Assembly (NCBI RefSeq): GCF_023502145.1
Contig: NZ_JAMFLI010000014.1
Coordinates: forward strand, 1-62,976
Origin: Craterilacuibacter sp. RT1T
Lineage (GTDB): Bacteria > Pseudomonadota > Gammaproteobacteria > Burkholderiales > Chromobacteriaceae
DNA length: 62,976 nucleotides
Direction: 5' to 3'
The translations under genes were made by a program, and so were the position numbers. Positions 53,045-62,976 of the stretch are shown piece after piece. The notes below the pieces were generated by a model that saw nothing but the letters and a program-made list of their open reading frames with translations, was not told the DNA's origin and did no database searches. The first letter of the stretch is position 1, and each line of letters begins with the position of its first letter.

Positions 53045-55009
53045 TTACAGACCTTGCTGCAATTGCTCAAGGATCTGCGGGTTTTCCAGTGTCGAGACGT
53101 CCTGGGTGATTTCCTCGCCCTTGGCAATGGAGCGCAGCAGGCGGCGCATAATCTTGCCGGAACGGGTCTTGGGCAGGTTTTCACCGAAGCGGATATCGTC
53201 CGGCTGCGCGATCTTGCCGATTTCGTGCGCCACCCAGCTCTTGAGTTCGGCCGCCAGTTTCTTGGCTTCTTCGCCTTCCGGACGGGCGCCCTTGAGGACG
53301 ACGAAGGCGACTACGGCTTCGCCCTTTACGTCGTGTGGCTTGCCGACGACGGCGGCTTCAGCGACCAGCGGGTTGGCGACCAGTGCCGATTCGATTTCCA
53401 TGGTGCCCAGGCGGTGACCGGAGACATTCAGTACGTCGTCGATGCGGCCCATGATCCAGAAATAACCATTTTCGTCACGGTTAGCCGAGTCGCCGGCGAG
53501 GTAGTACTGGCCGTTGAACTCTTCCGGGAAGTAGGTCTTCTTGAAGCGATCCGGGTCATTCCAGATGGTGCGCACCAGGCTAGGGAAGGGCTTCTTGATG
53601 ACCAGAAAGCCGCCGCGGCCCGGCTCAACCTGGGCGCCGGACTCGTCGACGATGTCGGCGATAATGCCTGGCAAAGGCAGGGTGCACGAGCCTGGCTTGG
53701 TCGGCACTGCGCCTGGCAGTGGCGCAATCATGGCCGAGCCGGTTTCGGTCTGCCACCAGGTGTCAACGATAGGGCAGCGGCCACCGCCGACCACTTCGTA
53801 GTACCACATCCACGCTTCCGGATTGATCGGCTCGCCCACGGTGCCCAAGAGGCGCAGGCTGGACAGGTCGTACTGCTTGGGCAGATCGCCGCCGAGCTTG
53901 ATCAGCGAACGGATCGCGGTGGGTGCGGTATAGAAGGTGGTGACCTTGTGTTTTTCGATCATGCGCCAGAAGCGGCCTGCATCCGGGTAGGTCGGGATGC
54001 CTTCGAAAATGATCTGGGTTGCGCCATTGGCCAGCGGGCCGTAGCAGACATAGGAGTGGCCGGTGATCCAGCCCACATCGGCGGTGCACCAGAATACGTC
54101 GTTCGGCTTGTAGTCGAATACCCAGCGGAAGCTGTTGGCGGCGCCCAGAAGATAGCCGGCACTGCTGTGCTGGATGCCTTTAGGTTTGCCGGTCGAGCCG
54201 GAGGTATAAAGGATGAACAGCGGCTCTTCGGCATTCATCCATTCAGGTTCGCAATGCTCGCTCTGGCCTTCGGTCAGCTTGTGCCACCAGATATCGCGGC
54301 CTTCAACCCAGTTGGCGCCGCTATTGGTGCGCTGGTAGACGATGACATTGCGTACGGTCTCGCAGCCTTCCATGGTCAGTGCTTCGTCGACGGTGGCTTT
54401 GAGCGGAACGGTCTTGCCGCCGCGCAGGCCTTCGTTGGCGGTAATCACGGCGACGGCACCGGCATCCTGAATACGGTCGCGTACGGCACCGGCGGAGAAG
54501 CCGCCGAATACCACCGAGTGGATGGCGCCGATACGGGCGCAAGCCTGCATCGCGACGATGGCTTCAACCACCATCGGCATATAGATGACGACGCGGTCGC
54601 CTTTTTTGATGCCTTGCGCCTTGAGACCGTTGGCGAACTGGCAGACACGCTGATACAGCTCGGCGTAGGTCAGACGGGTGACTTCACCGTCGTCGGCTTC
54701 GAAAATAATGGCGATCTTGTTGGCGTTCAGCGGCAGATGGCGGTCGATGCAGTTGTGCGAGACGTTCATTACTCCATCGTCGAACCACTTGTAAAACGGC
54801 GCCTGGCTATCATCCAGAACGCGCGAAAACGGTTTTTTCCAGCTGATGACTTCACGCGCCAGGTCGCCCCAGAACGACAGGTAATGGTCGTCGGCTTCTT
54901 CGCACAGGACATTGTAAGCTTCCATCCCCGAGATGGTGGCCTTGCGGCGGAAGTCGTCCGATGGATCAAAGCTGCGGGTTTCTTTGAGGATAGATTCGAG
55001 GGCGGACAT
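53045..55009 (-). CDS. acs: Acetyl-CoA synthetase
   Basis: A 654-residue AMP-forming ligase converting acetate, ATP and CoA to acetyl-CoA. The adenylation core has [11 protein letters not shown], the acetyl-pocket region [11 protein letters not shown], and the hinge [16 protein letters not shown]. The C-terminal [12 protein letters not shown] holds the catalytic Lys that is switched off by acetylation. The start [10 protein letters not shown] follows AAGGA. It lies downstream of yjcH-actP on the same strand, so uptake and activation of acetate are encoded together. Confidence 0.97.
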   Translation of the reverse strand: MSALESILKETRSFDPSDDFRRKATISGMEAYNVLCEEADDHYLSFWGDLAREVISWKKPFSRVLDDSQAPFYKWFDDGVMNVSHNCIDRHLPLNANKIAIIFEADDGEVTRLTYAELYQRVCQFANGLKAQGIKKGDRVVIYMPMVVEAIVAMQACARIGAIHSVVFGGFSAGAVRDRIQDAGAVAVITANEGLRGGKTVPLKATVDEALTMEGCETVRNVIVYQRTNSGANWVEGRDIWWHKLTEGQSEHCEPEWMNAEEPLFILYTSGSTGKPKGIQHSSAGYLLGAANSFRWVFDYKPNDVFWCTADVGWITGHSYVCYGPLANGATQIIFEGIPTYPDAGRFWRMIEKHKVTTFYTAPTAIRSLIKLGGDLPKQYDLSSLRLLGTVGEPINPEAWMWYYEVVGGGRCPIVDTWWQTETGSAMIAPLPGAVPTKPGSCTLPLPGIIADIVDESGAQVEPGRGGFLVIKKPFPSLVRTIWNDPDRFKKTYFPEEFNGQYYLAGDSANRDENGYFWIMGRIDDVLNVSGHRLGTMEIESALVANPLVAEAAVVGKPHDVKGEAVVAFVVLKGARPEGEEAKKLAAELKSWVAHEIGKIAQPDDIRFGENLPKTRSGKIMRRLLRSIAKGEEITQDVSTLENPQILEQLQQGL

Positions 55010-55043
55010 GGGTGAATTCCTTTTCAACTTGGGTGTATTTCAA

Positions 55044-55068
55044 GCCGCACCCTAGTGAAGGGTGCGGC
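55044..55068. other. Hairpin between actP and acs
   Basis: GCCGCACCC and GGGTGCGGC form a 9-base stem with a 7-base loop in the spacer between two genes on the minus strand. It has no U-tract on that strand (TTGAAAT follows), so it is more likely a processing or stabilising structure than a terminator. Confidence 0.55.
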
Positions 55069-55087
55069 CAGTCAAACGCGTTAAGGC

Positions 55088-56773
55088 TTAGTGCTTGGAG
55101 GCACCGCTGGCACCGATACCGGTCATGGCACGGACAAACTGTGCACCGAAGCGGGCTTTTTCTTCTGCGGCCTGTTTGGAGCTGTCGGTGACAGAGAACA
55201 ACCAGGTAAAGAAGAAGGACATGGTCATCGAGAAGATGGCCGGGTTCTTGTACGGGAAGATGGCAGCTTCATGCTTCATGACATCTACCCATACTGCTGG
55301 GCCGAGGATAATCAGCACGACGGCGCTGATCAGACCGATACTGCCGCCAAGGACAGCGCCGCGAGTGGTCAGACCCTTCCAGAACATGGACAGGAACAGC
55401 ACCGGGAAGTTGGCCGAAGCGGCGATGGAGAAGGCCAGGCCCACCATAAAGGCGATGTTTTGCTTCTCGAACAGGATGCCCAGCAGCATGGCGATCACGG
55501 CCAGTGCAATGGTGGTCATCTTGGAGACGCGCATTTCGTCTTTTTCGTTGGCTTTGCCCTTCTTGATTACCGAGGCGTAGATGTCATGCGATACCGCCGA
55601 AGCGCCGGACAGGGTCAGGCCTGCAACCACCGCCAGAATGGTGGCGAAAGCGACAGCCGAGATAAAGCCCAGGAACAGGTTGCCACCGACCACTTCGGAC
55701 AGGTGGATGGCTGCCATATTGTTGCCGCCGATCAGCTGGGTCACTTCCTTGCCGTTCTTCATCACGGTTTCCATCATGCCTGGCTGGTTCAGTACCAGGA
55801 AGATCGCGCCAAAGCCGATGATGAAGGTCAGGATGTAGAAGTAGCCGATAAAGCCGGTGGCGTAGAACACCGATTTGCGGGCTTCTTTGGCATCAGATAC
55901 GGTGAAGAAGCGCATCAGGATGTGTGGCAGGCCGGCAGTACCGAACATCAGGGCCAGACCCAGCGAGATTGCATCAATCGGGTTGGAAACCAGGCCGCCC
56001 GGCTCCATGATCGCCAAGCCCTTGTCGTGCGCGTCGACGGCCATTTCGAACATGTGGTTCAGGCTGAAGTCGGCCTTGCCCAGCACCATGAAGGCCATGA
56101 ACGAGGCGCCGGAGAGCAGCATGATAGCCTTGATGATCTGTACCCAGGTGGTGGCCAGCATGCCGCCGAACAGCACATACAGCATCATCAGAATGCCAAC
56201 CAGGATCACTGCCGAGCCATAGCTCATACCGAACAAGAGCTGGATCAGCTTGCCTGCGCCCACCATTTGCGCGATCAGATAGATCGCCACCACCACCAGC
56301 GTGCCGGTTGCAGCAAACAGGCGTACCGGTGTTTGCGCCAGACGGTAGGAGGCGACGTCGGCAAACGTGAATTTACCCAGGTTACGCAGACGCTCGGCGA
56401 CCAGGAACAGGATGATCGGCCAGCCGACCAGAAAACCCATGGAGTAGATCAGGCCGTCGTAGCCCTTTTCGTACACCATGGCGGAAATACCCAGAAAGGA
56501 GGCGGCCGACATATAGTCGCCGGCAATGGCCAGGCCGTTCTGGAAACCGGTAATGCCGCCGCCGGCGGTGTAAAAGTCGGAAGCGGACTTGGTCTGGCGT
56601 GCGGCCCAGTAGGTCACACCAAGGGTGCCGGCCACGAAGATGAAAAACATCACGATGGCGGAGATGTTAAGCGGTTGCTTCTCAACTTCGCCGGTCATGG
56701 CTTCACCGGCCATGACCAGTGCAGGCAAGGCGGCCAGCAGGCCGGCAGTGAGGGAGGTCAGGCGAGCTTTCAT
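55088..56773 (-). CDS. actP: Cation/acetate symporter
   Basis: A 561-residue sodium:solute symporter with about 13 helices. A signal-like first helix ([20 protein letters not shown]) is typical of Act[21 protein letters not shown] and [16 protein letters not shown] are SSS-family segments in the substrate/ion site, and [20 protein letters not shown] is also conserved. It imports acetate and other short acids. It starts exactly at the end of yjcH (TAATG overlap). Confidence 0.95.
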   Translation of the reverse strand: MKARLTSLTAGLLAALPALVMAGEAMTGEVEKQPLNISAIVMFFIFVAGTLGVTYWAARQTKSASDFYTAGGGITGFQNGLAIAGDYMSAASFLGISAMVYEKGYDGLIYSMGFLVGWPIILFLVAERLRNLGKFTFADVASYRLAQTPVRLFAATGTLVVVAIYLIAQMVGAGKLIQLLFGMSYGSAVILVGILMMLYVLFGGMLATTWVQIIKAIMLLSGASFMAFMVLGKADFSLNHMFEMAVDAHDKGLAIMEPGGLVSNPIDAISLGLALMFGTAGLPHILMRFFTVSDAKEARKSVFYATGFIGYFYILTFIIGFGAIFLVLNQPGMMETVMKNGKEVTQLIGGNNMAAIHLSEVVGGNLFLGFISAVAFATILAVVAGLTLSGASAVSHDIYASVIKKGKANEKDEMRVSKMTTIALAVIAMLLGILFEKQNIAFMVGLAFSIAASANFPVLFLSMFWKGLTTRGAVLGGSIGLISAVVLIILGPAVWVDVMKHEAAIFPYKNPAIFSMTMSFFFTWLFSVTDSSKQAAEEKARFGAQFVRAMTGIGASGASKH

Positions 56774-57084
56774 TATTTGCGGGCCTCTTCGACGATTTGC
56801 TGGTTGAGGGTGTCGAATTCGTTGTTGGCCTTGCGCACATAGATGCCGGTGAGCAAAAAGGCCGAAACGATGATGAATACGCCGATCGGAATGCCGATGG
56901 TAATGACCGAACCCGCTGCTATCGGCGTGCCGAGTAGTTTAGGGTCAAAGGCCAGAGTCAGAATAAAGCCGTAATAGATCACCAACATGATGATCGACAT
57001 CTTCCACCCGTAGCTGGTTTTCTTGTGAACCAGTTCGATGAACTTCGGGTTGGACTGTACTTTCTTGAGCACGTCCTCGTTCAT
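56773..57084 (-). CDS. yjcH: DUF485 membrane protein
   Basis: A 103-residue protein with two membrane helices ([18 protein letters not shown] and [20 protein letters not shown]). [13 protein letters not shown] and [16 protein letters not shown] match YjcH. In many proteobacteria it precedes actP and is thought to assist the symporter, but its role is unproven. It is the first gene of the acetate operon and lies divergent from a LysR gene. Confidence 0.93.
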   Translation of the reverse strand: MNEDVLKKVQSNPKFIELVHKKTSYGWKMSIIMLVIYYGFILTLAFDPKLLGTPIAAGSVITIGIPIGVFIIVSAFLLTGIYVRKANNEFDTLNQQIVEEARK

Positions 57085-57406
57085 TGTGTCCTCCTTGCCT
57101 TTTGTAGGGGCGGAACCGCTTTGGCACCGCGTGCAAGGAATCTAAGTGAACTGACGAATGCGCGGCTAATCGCTTTTTTTGATTGAATGAATTAGCGTGA
57201 CGAATGATGCACTGCAATAGTTGTTTAAATTCATGTAGTTACAGTTGATTTAAAACTCTAATCACGGCACAAAATATTTGATTTGAGTATGGTGTTTTTG
57301 GGTTTTTCTTGTCCTGCAGTGATGACTCTAAGACAATGCTTTTGTAATAAAAAATAAAGCATGTCGAACCGAACATGCCGTCAGACTGAAACAGGGGAAG
57401 AATTGC
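57085..57406. promoter_or_regulatory. Divergent promoter region of the acetate operon and LysR
   Basis: This AT-rich gap of 322 bases contains no gene. It must hold the promoter for yjcH-actP-acs and that for the LysR gene. GCATGT-N8-ACATGC (57359-57378) lies 29 bases before the LysR start and could be an autoregulatory site or a leader hairpin. No CRP-like site was convincing. Confidence 0.5.
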
Positions 57407-58315
57407 ATGGAAATTTATCAGCTGCGTACCTTCGTAACCGTGGCCCAGCAGGGGCATCTGACACAGGCCGCCGAGTTGCTGCATCTGTCCCAGCCTGCGG
57501 TGACAGCGCAAATCAAGGCGTTGGAAGAGGAGGTGGGCATGCCCTTGTTTGAGCGCAGTGCCGGAGGGGTCAATCTGACGGTGGCTGGTGCCGAGTTATT
57601 GCCTCAGGCCCAGTCCATTCTGGCCGGTGCACGTGAACTGATTAATCGTGCCAAAAACCTGAAGGGGCAGTTGGCCGGCAAGGCCAATATCGGCATTACG
57701 CTGACGCCGGACACCTTGCGTGTTGGCCCTTGGGTGGCGCGTCTGGTCGAACGCTACCCATTGCTGGATTTGCGTCTGCATCATGGCGTGACCGGTGATG
57801 TATTGAATCTGGTGCGCAAAAAGGAGCTGGATGCGGGTTTTTATCTGGGCAAAAACCCGTATGTGAATGTGACGACTGTGCCGCTGGCGCAAGTCGCTTT
57901 TCGTATTATCATGCCTTTGGGGTGGGAGGCGCGCCTCAATAGCATGAGTCATAAAGCCTTGGGCAAATTGCCATGGATTGGCATCTCGCAGTTTTCCAGC
58001 CTGTCCAAGATTACGGCCGAACTATGGCGCGAGCTGAATATCGCCCCGCGCAAAGTCACGGAGTGTGATCACCTGTCTGCCTTGCAGGAGCTGGTGATAG
58101 CGGGGGTGGGGCTGGCGCTGGTGCGTGAAGATGATGCGCTGGCCGCCGCACGCGCCGGCCTGGTCTGTGTGGTGCCCGATATCGTCAAGTTGGCGGAGTT
58201 GCAGTTTGTCTATCCATCCGAGCGCGACGGCGACCCGATACTGGCGGCCTTGCTGGGTGAGTTGCTGCCGGTATGGGGCTTGCCCGCAGCGCTTAAGAAC
58301 GGGGCGGGGCAATAA
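57407..58315 (+). CDS. LysR-type regulator divergent from the acetate operon
   Basis: A 302-residue LysR protein. The helix-turn-helix spans about residues 1-60 (EIYQLRTFVTVAQQGHLTQA and LHLSQPAVTAQIKALEEEVG). The effector domain starts near residue 90 with NIGITLTPDTLRVGPWVARL. AGGGGAAG lies before the ATG. Its position suggests it controls the acetate uptake genes, itself or both; the ligand cannot be inferred. Confidence 0.9.
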   Translation: MEIYQLRTFVTVAQQGHLTQAAELLHLSQPAVTAQIKALEEEVGMPLFERSAGGVNLTVAGAELLPQAQSILAGARELINRAKNLKGQLAGKANIGITLTPDTLRVGPWVARLVERYPLLDLRLHHGVTGDVLNLVRKKELDAGFYLGKNPYVNVTTVPLAQVAFRIIMPLGWEARLNSMSHKALGKLPWIGISQFSSLSKITAELWRELNIAPRKVTECDHLSALQELVIAGVGLALVREDDALAAARAGLVCVVPDIVKLAELQFVYPSERDGDPILAALLGELLPVWGLPAALKNGAGQ

Positions 58316-58367
58316 CCGCGTCAGTGGCCGGGTGTTTGTTGTCCGCTTATCCACCTAGAATGGCGGG

Positions 58368-59837
58368 ATGACGATACCGACCCCCTTATTGCAAGTACCC
58401 CGTTTTGCGGGCTTGCCCGCAATATTTTACCGCGCTACGGCGCCGACAGCCTTGTACTCGCCACGCCTGGTGATGGCCAATGCGGCATTGGCGCGGGAGT
58501 TGGGGCTGGATGCGGCGCACCTGAGTACGCCCGATAATCTGGCCTTGTTTTGTGGCAATGCACTGCCTGGGCATGGTTTGCCGCTCGCTACGCGTTATGG
58601 CGGCCACCAGTTTGGCGTCTGGGCCGGGCAGCTGGGCGATGGCCGTGCCTTATTGCTGGGCGAGCGGGCGTGCCCCAACGGGCAACGCGTGGAAGTCCAG
58701 CTTAAGGGGGCCGGCGTGACACCGTTTTCGCGCATGGGCGACGGGCGTGCAGTTTTACGCTCCAGCATTCGTGAATATCTGGCCTCCGAGGCGATGCATG
58801 CGCTGGGGATCCCGACTACACGCGCCTTATTGCTGGCGACTTCGGATGATGCGGTCTACCGGGAGCGGCCGGAGACGGCGGCGGTGCTCACTCGGGTAGC
58901 GCCCAGCTTTATCCGCTTTGGCCATTTCGAGTTGCTTTATCATCAGGGCCAGCATGATGAAATCCGCCAGCTGGCCGATTTTGTCATCGACCAGTATTTG
59001 CCGGCCTGTCGCGATGCAGCTCAGCCTTATCAGGCGTTGTTTGCTGAGGTTGTTGCCCGTACCGCCAGCCTGCTGGCGCAGTGGCAGGCCGTTGGTTTTT
59101 GCCATGGCGTGATGAATTCGGACAATATGTCGATATTGGGGCTGACGCTGGATTACGGTCCGTTTGGTTTTATCGACGGTCTGAACCTCGGCCATATCTG
59201 CAACCACTCCGATCACAGCGGGCGCTATGCCTATCAGCAGCAGCCGCAGATTGCCTTATGGAATCTGTACTGCCTCGCCTCATCATTTTTACCGCTGGTT
59301 GCCGAGCCCGAATTGCGTAGCGAGCTTGACCGTTATGATGACCTGTACCAGACGGCGTATCTGGCCTGCTTTCGTGCCAAACTGGGTTTGGCTACCGAGT
59401 GCCAGGAAGATGCGGCGCTGATTGCAAGCCTGTTGCACACTTTGCACGCTTACCACACCGATTTCACGCTGTTCTTCCGTACCTTGGCGGCGTTTGATCC
59501 CGGTGCGGTCTCCGCCCCGGTCGCCGTGCTGGATTTGCTGGTGGATCGCGAGGCCGGCTTGAATTGGCTGGCGCGCTACCGCGCGCGCCTGATGCAGGAA
59601 ACCCGACCGCAAGCAGCGCGCCAGCTGGCGATGCAAGCGGTGAATCCGGCTTATGTGCTGCGCAATCATCTGGCCGAACAGGCGATTAGGCTAGCGTGTG
59701 ACGCAGGGGACTACCGCGAGATTGCGCGTCTGGCCCGCTGTCTGGCCATGCCTTTTAGCGAGCAGGCCGAGTTTGCGTCTTATGCCGCTTTGCCGCCCGA
59801 GTGGGCGGCCGCGTTAGCCGTGAGCTGTTCCAGCTAA
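58368..59837 (+). CDS. selO: SelO-family protein adenylyltransferase
   Basis: A 489-residue pseudokinase of the YdiU/SelO family, which transfers AMP to protein hydroxyls and affects redox balance. YGGHQFGVWAGQLGDGRA, VQLKGAGVTPFSRMGDGRAV and LRSSIREYLASEAMHALGIP contain the nucleotide loop, the conserved Lys and the Arg residues. HGVMNSDNMSILGLTLDYGP carries the metal-binding Asn and Asp. The C-terminus ends VSCSS, with Cys in the place of the selenocysteine of some homologues. It may form an operon with the following unknown gene. Confidence 0.92.
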   Translation: MTIPTPLLQVPRFAGLPAIFYRATAPTALYSPRLVMANAALARELGLDAAHLSTPDNLALFCGNALPGHGLPLATRYGGHQFGVWAGQLGDGRALLLGERACPNGQRVEVQLKGAGVTPFSRMGDGRAVLRSSIREYLASEAMHALGIPTTRALLLATSDDAVYRERPETAAVLTRVAPSFIRFGHFELLYHQGQHDEIRQLADFVIDQYLPACRDAAQPYQALFAEVVARTASLLAQWQAVGFCHGVMNSDNMSILGLTLDYGPFGFIDGLNLGHICNHSDHSGRYAYQQQPQIALWNLYCLASSFLPLVAEPELRSELDRYDDLYQTAYLACFRAKLGLATECQEDAALIASLLHTLHAYHTDFTLFFRTLAAFDPGAVSAPVAVLDLLVDREAGLNWLARYRARLMQETRPQAARQLAMQAVNPAYVLRNHLAEQAIRLACDAGDYREIARLARCLAMPFSEQAEFASYAALPPEWAAALAVSCSS

Positions 59838-59868
59838 ACCGCTACTGATCAGCCGTGGAGTGTCACCC

Positions 59869-60387
59869 ATGAAAATCGAAGCCGTTGCCGCAAGCGCCAA
59901 GCTGCAGTCGCACGACCCGCCGCATCAGCCTCTGCCTTCATTTACGCAAGGCAAAAACGGGCAAGCGGATGCCGGCGCGATCTTTGATGAAACGCTGGAT
60001 AGCGAGCAGCGCCGTCATGCTGCCGGCGAAGGTGAAAGCGCAGATGGGCGCGAAGATGGGGGCGCAGCGTGTCAGCGGCGCCAAGCGGCACGCTCACGGC
60101 TGTTTTTGCTGGCGCAAAGCGTAGAGCTGCTGGGAGAGCGCCTGCTGGGCGCGACCTTGCCGGTGTTGTTGCACGCCGGTGCCGATTTACTGTGGATGGT
60201 GCAGGAACTCATGTCGGTGGTCGAAGATCTGGCTGAGCCGGCCTTGTCCGAGGCTGATCAGCGCGCCTGTCAGGCGGTGCTAGCGCGCCTGAAAAGTGAG
60301 GGTGCGTTTATTGAGGCGCGCAGCGGGCGCGCACTGGATGCGGCCTTGTATGGCCAGCTGGATGCGCTGGCGCAGCGGCTAGCCTGA
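59869..60387 (+). CDS. Hypothetical protein downstream of selO
   Basis: A 172-residue protein I do not recognise. The first 75 residues are polar and low in complexity, probably unstructured (EGESADGREDGGAACQRRQA). The rest is helical and contains hydrophobic stretches such as LLGERLLGATLPVLLHAGAD and LLWMVQELMSVVEDL. GGAG precedes the ATG. It starts 31 bases after selO and ends 20 bases before the convergent bluB gene. Confidence 0.7.
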   Translation: MKIEAVAASAKLQSHDPPHQPLPSFTQGKNGQADAGAIFDETLDSEQRRHAAGEGESADGREDGGAACQRRQAARSRLFLLAQSVELLGERLLGATLPVLLHAGADLLWMVQELMSVVEDLAEPALSEADQRACQAVLARLKSEGAFIEARSGRALDAALYGQLDALAQRLA

Positions 60388-60407
60388 TGGTGCGCAAGGG
60401 CCTGCGC

Positions 60408-61064
60408 TTATGGTGTATCCGGCGTGCCCCAACTGTCGCGGTAAACCAGTTCGCTCAAGGGGCGGCGGCTATCCCAGCCTGCTGTTTCCAGCATCGGTGC
60501 CGGATAGAATTCGGGTACCGGGCCGATGCATAAAATCGCTACCGGCTGGCTGTCTGGCGGCATTTTGCATAGCGCGCGCAAATAGTCCGGTTCGAAAATA
60601 GACACCCAACCCAGACCTATGCCTTCGGCGCGTGCTGCCAGCCACATATTCTGGATGGCACAGGCCACCGAGGCCAGATCCATTTCCGGCATGGTGCGCC
60701 GGCCTAATACATAAGGTTCGCGCTTTTCCGCCAACGCCACCACCAGCACTTCAGCACAGCTTTCTATTCCCTCCAGCTTGAGTTGCCTGATTTGCGCGGC
60801 CCGCTCGGGCAGCGCCTGGGCGGTACGCTCGCATTCCTCGCTCACATGCTGGTGTATGCGTGCGCGCAAGGCCGGATCGGCCACACGCAAGAAGCGCCAT
60901 GGCTGCATATAGCCGACGCTGGGGGCCAGATGGGCGGCTTCTATCAGCCGTGCCAACTGGCCGTCTGCCAGCGGCTCGGCGCTGAAATGGCGCATATCGC
61001 GCCGCTCGCGCATGACGCGATAAACGGCCTCGATCTCGGTTGTCGAGAAGGCGTGTGGGTTCAT
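60408..61064 (-). CDS. bluB: 5,6-dimethylbenzimidazole synthase
   Basis: A 218-residue flavin-destroying enzyme that converts FMNH2 to the lower ligand of vitamin B12. RRDMRHFSAEPLADGQLARL is the nitroreductase-fold N-terminus, APSVGYMQPWRFL the BluB-type flavin loop and GIGLGWVSIFEPDYLRALCK the late helix. Gly in place of the usual nitroreductase Ser/Asn in APSVGYMQPW supports BluB rather than a general nitroreductase. No other cobalamin gene lies beside it, though a B12-binding radical SAM enzyme occurs elsewhere in the window. Confidence 0.9.
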   Translation of the reverse strand: MNPHAFSTTEIEAVYRVMRERRDMRHFSAEPLADGQLARLIEAAHLAPSVGYMQPWRFLRVADPALRARIHQHVSEECERTAQALPERAAQIRQLKLEGIESCAEVLVVALAEKREPYVLGRRTMPEMDLASVACAIQNMWLAARAEGIGLGWVSIFEPDYLRALCKMPPDSQPVAILCIGPVPEFYPAPMLETAGWDSRRPLSELVYRDSWGTPDTP

Positions 61065-61275
61065 AGGGAATTGTGCCTGTACGGTCGGGATGGAGCGGGC
61101 GATTGTACTGTGGTTTTTAAACGTCTTTAAAGCGCAAGACGGGTGAAATCTTTATTTTGTTTATTATGTTAAACGGCTAGGTGTAATACTATTACTATTA
61201 TAAAAAAGCCGTATACCTTTAATAGCGGCAAAAAAACTTTAAGCTATTGTGGCCTTATCCTTCCGAGGAGGTGTA

Positions 61276-62886
61276 ATGAAAATCGCGCATAAATTGCTGT
61301 TGTTGATTGCAGCGGGCATTGCCGCTTGCTTATTGCTAGGCGCAGTGTCTTTATGGCAGTTATCGCAAATGGGGCAAAAAATCGATGATGCTTACGACAG
61401 CACTTTACCCAGTGTGATTGTGTTATCCGATATTCGCAGCCAGTACCTGATGCTGGATGGGCAGGTTAAATCCCGTGTTCTGGACCAGAACGGGGGAAAA
61501 GCGGCACAGCTAGAGGGGGAAATCAGCAAGGTGCAGCAGGGCTTGGATAAGGCGGTCGCCGACTATGCGCCTTTGCTATGGGATGATGAGGACCGTACGC
61601 TTTACGCCAAGGTCAAACAACAAGTCGAACTCGTTAAGCAGGGTTTCGGGCAGGTGGTGACCTTGTCGCGCGCAAACCGTAGCGATGAGGCGATGACCGC
61701 TTTGCTGGCACTCGGCACGCAACAGGCGCAGCTGCTTGCGGCGCTGGATGCGCATATGAAGTACAACCTTGATTTTGTCGCAACCGACAAGCAGGCAGCC
61801 CTTGATGCAGAGACCCATGCCCAGTGGATCACTCTGGGTATGCTTGGTTTGGTTTCTCTGCTGTTAGCAGGGGGGGGCGCTTTATTGTATCGGCAAATTG
61901 CCGGCGATCTGGCGCGTGCTCAGCAGACTGTGGGGACGATCCGCCAGACGCTGGACTTTACGACCCGCATTCCGGTACGTGGTGGCGATGAAATTTCTGC
62001 CATGTTGAGTGAATTCAATGCCTTGATGGCGCAGATGCAGCAGAGTCTGAAAACGCTGCAAGGTGGCGCCAGCGAGGTGGCACAATTGGCAGGAGAATTG
62101 TCCGGTGCGGCAGGCCATGTCTCGCATGGCTCGCAGACGCAAAGCGCATCGGCGGCCACTATGGCCGCTGCGCTGGAGCAAATGACGGTCAGCATCAATC
62201 ATGTTGCCGAGCGTACGCGCGAGGCGGATGGTTTATGCCGTCAGGCCGGCAGCGAGGCACAGGGCGGTGCCTTGGCAATAGGTCATACCGTCAGCAATAT
62301 CGAGGCGATTTCTAGCTCAGTGAGTGATGCATCAGGCGAACTGACCAAGCTGGATACGCAAAGCCGCGAGATCGAGACCATGATCAATGTGATCCGCGAG
62401 GTGGCCGAGCAGACCAATTTGCTGGCGCTCAACGCTGCGATCGAGGCGGCGCGCGCCGGCGAGAGTGGCCGCGGCTTTGCCGTGGTGGCGGATGAGGTCA
62501 GAAAGCTGGCCGAACGCACCGCCGGTTCGACGCGGGATATTGCCCAGATCGTAACCGGAATACGTAGCGTCTCGGCGGACGCGGTTGCCAGCATGCAGCA
62601 GGCGGTCGGCAAGGTGGAAGAGGGGCAGGGCGGGGTGAGCCAGGCGCAGCAGCGCGTTGCCGGTATTGTGAGCGCCTCGGCCAATAGCAGCGAACTAGTC
62701 GGCGAGATTGCGACGGCGATAGGCGAGCAAAGCATCGCAGCCAATAGCATTGCCTCGCAAGTGGAAAGTGTGGCGCATATGGCGGAAGAAAACTCGGCCG
62801 CCGCCGCTCAAGCTGCCGCCCAAGCCGAGCAGCTGGGTTTGCTGGCGCAGCGTATGCGTGGTGAAGTGGCGCTGTATAAGCTTTGA
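61276..62886 (+). CDS. Methyl-accepting chemotaxis protein
   Basis: A 536-residue chemoreceptor. Helix 1 is at residues 6-28 ([20 protein letters not shown]). A four-helix-bundle periplasmic domain spans about 30-185, and helix 2 is near 190-212. HAMP follows. The signalling domain has [20 protein letters not shown] and [19 protein letters not shown], the hairpin tip that binds CheA/CheW. GAGGAGG lies before the ATG. The ligand is unknown. The 211 bases upstream are AT-rich and hold the promoter. A strong terminator follows. Confidence 0.94.
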   Translation: MKIAHKLLLLIAAGIAACLLLGAVSLWQLSQMGQKIDDAYDSTLPSVIVLSDIRSQYLMLDGQVKSRVLDQNGGKAAQLEGEISKVQQGLDKAVADYAPLLWDDEDRTLYAKVKQQVELVKQGFGQVVTLSRANRSDEAMTALLALGTQQAQLLAALDAHMKYNLDFVATDKQAALDAETHAQWITLGMLGLVSLLLAGGGALLYRQIAGDLARAQQTVGTIRQTLDFTTRIPVRGGDEISAMLSEFNALMAQMQQSLKTLQGGASEVAQLAGELSGAAGHVSHGSQTQSASAATMAAALEQMTVSINHVAERTREADGLCRQAGSEAQGGALAIGHTVSNIEAISSSVSDASGELTKLDTQSREIETMINVIREVAEQTNLLALNAAIEAARAGESGRGFAVVADEVRKLAERTAGSTRDIAQIVTGIRSVSADAVASMQQAVGKVEEGQGGVSQAQQRVAGIVSASANSSELVGEIATAIGEQSIAANSIASQVESVAHMAEENSAAAAQAAAQAEQLGLLAQRMRGEVALYKL

Positions 62887-62908
62887 ATCGTATGCCGTGT
62901 TCGATTAG

Positions 62909-62945
62909 CACCCGGTTTCCCTCGATGGGGACCGGGTGTTTTTTT
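62909..62945 (+). terminator. Intrinsic terminator after the chemoreceptor gene
   Basis: CACCCGGT and ACCGGGTG form a stem with an inner CCC/GGG pairing, followed by seven T residues, 22 bases after the stop codon. Confidence 0.92.
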
Positions 62946-62976
62946 GGGCGATGTACCGGTTGGATGCGGGAAAACC

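Noticed and set aside
55044-55068. Hairpin between actP and acs as a terminator
   Set aside because: No U-tract follows on the coding strand, and acs belongs with the upstream acetate genes.
52955-56842. Very long open frames opposite acs and actP (over 580 codons each)
   Set aside because: They are antisense to highly conserved genes, have no family features and arise from the codon bias of GC-rich DNA.

Overview
The window is about 63 kb of GC-rich chromosomal DNA from a Gram-negative bacterium, packed almost end to end with genes on both strands. An EarP / EF-P pair with Arg in the EF-P loop, a complete rnfABCDGE-nth operon, an actP-acs acetate operon, a BluB enzyme and many chemotaxis and c-di-GMP genes together suggest a betaproteobacterium, most likely of the order Neisseriales. 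This placement is inferred from gene content; there is no rRNA in the window, and I recognised no tRNA.

Layout. 0-5.7 kb: a 41-residue basic protein, two LysR regulators, a DMT exporter and a purine pair (adenosine-deaminase-like enzyme plus NCS2 permease). 5.7-10.2 kb: a glutathione-dependent formaldehyde operon that also carries a PACE efflux gene, then a B12-binding radical SAM protein. 10.2-15.1 kb: an eroded region with DoxX, a truncated DUF692 gene and a DUF1109/NrsF remnant joined head to head, two IS5-family remnants, and between them a large lipoprotein metalloprotease. 15.1-19.1 kb: a ChaA-type antiporter, a LapA-domain protein, a SprT-like protein and a ferric-reductase-like flavoprotein. 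19.1-20.7 kb: a small integron cassette array with two cassettes and no integrase in view. 20.7-25.5 kb: a sigma-54 activator divergent from a dimethylarginine dimethylaminohydrolase and an ArcD-like antiporter. 25.5-35.1 kb: efp-earP, a CoA-transferase, a PuuA-like ligase, a DUF748 giant, a CYTH enzyme and a class I amidotransferase. 35.3-43.1 kb: MucD/DegP, then nth and the Rnf operon. 43.2-52.9 kb: a signalling block of two tandem TonB-dependent receptors, a YfiR-like protein, a diguanylate cyclase, a chemoreceptor with a C-terminal PilZ domain, and DUF808. 53-58.3 kb: acs, actP, yjcH and a divergent LysR. 58.4-62.9 kb: SelO, an unknown protein, BluB and a second chemoreceptor.

How the parts may work together. 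The receptor-YfiR-GGDEF block reads as an envelope-to-c-di-GMP signalling unit, and the neighbouring PilZ chemoreceptor is a plausible reader of the same messenger. The sigma-54 activator, three matching upstream dyads and a well-formed -24/-12 promoter form a readable regulatory circuit for methylarginine use. Both integron cassettes encode small proteins with an R-N-x3-H motif at nearly the same position, which suggests HEPN-type proteins.

The observations I rate highest are the paired HEPN-like cassettes, the receptor-YfiR-cyclase-PilZ cluster, the sigma-54 enhancer array and the decayed Buf/NrsF junction. All assignments come from reading the sequence; no search was run.
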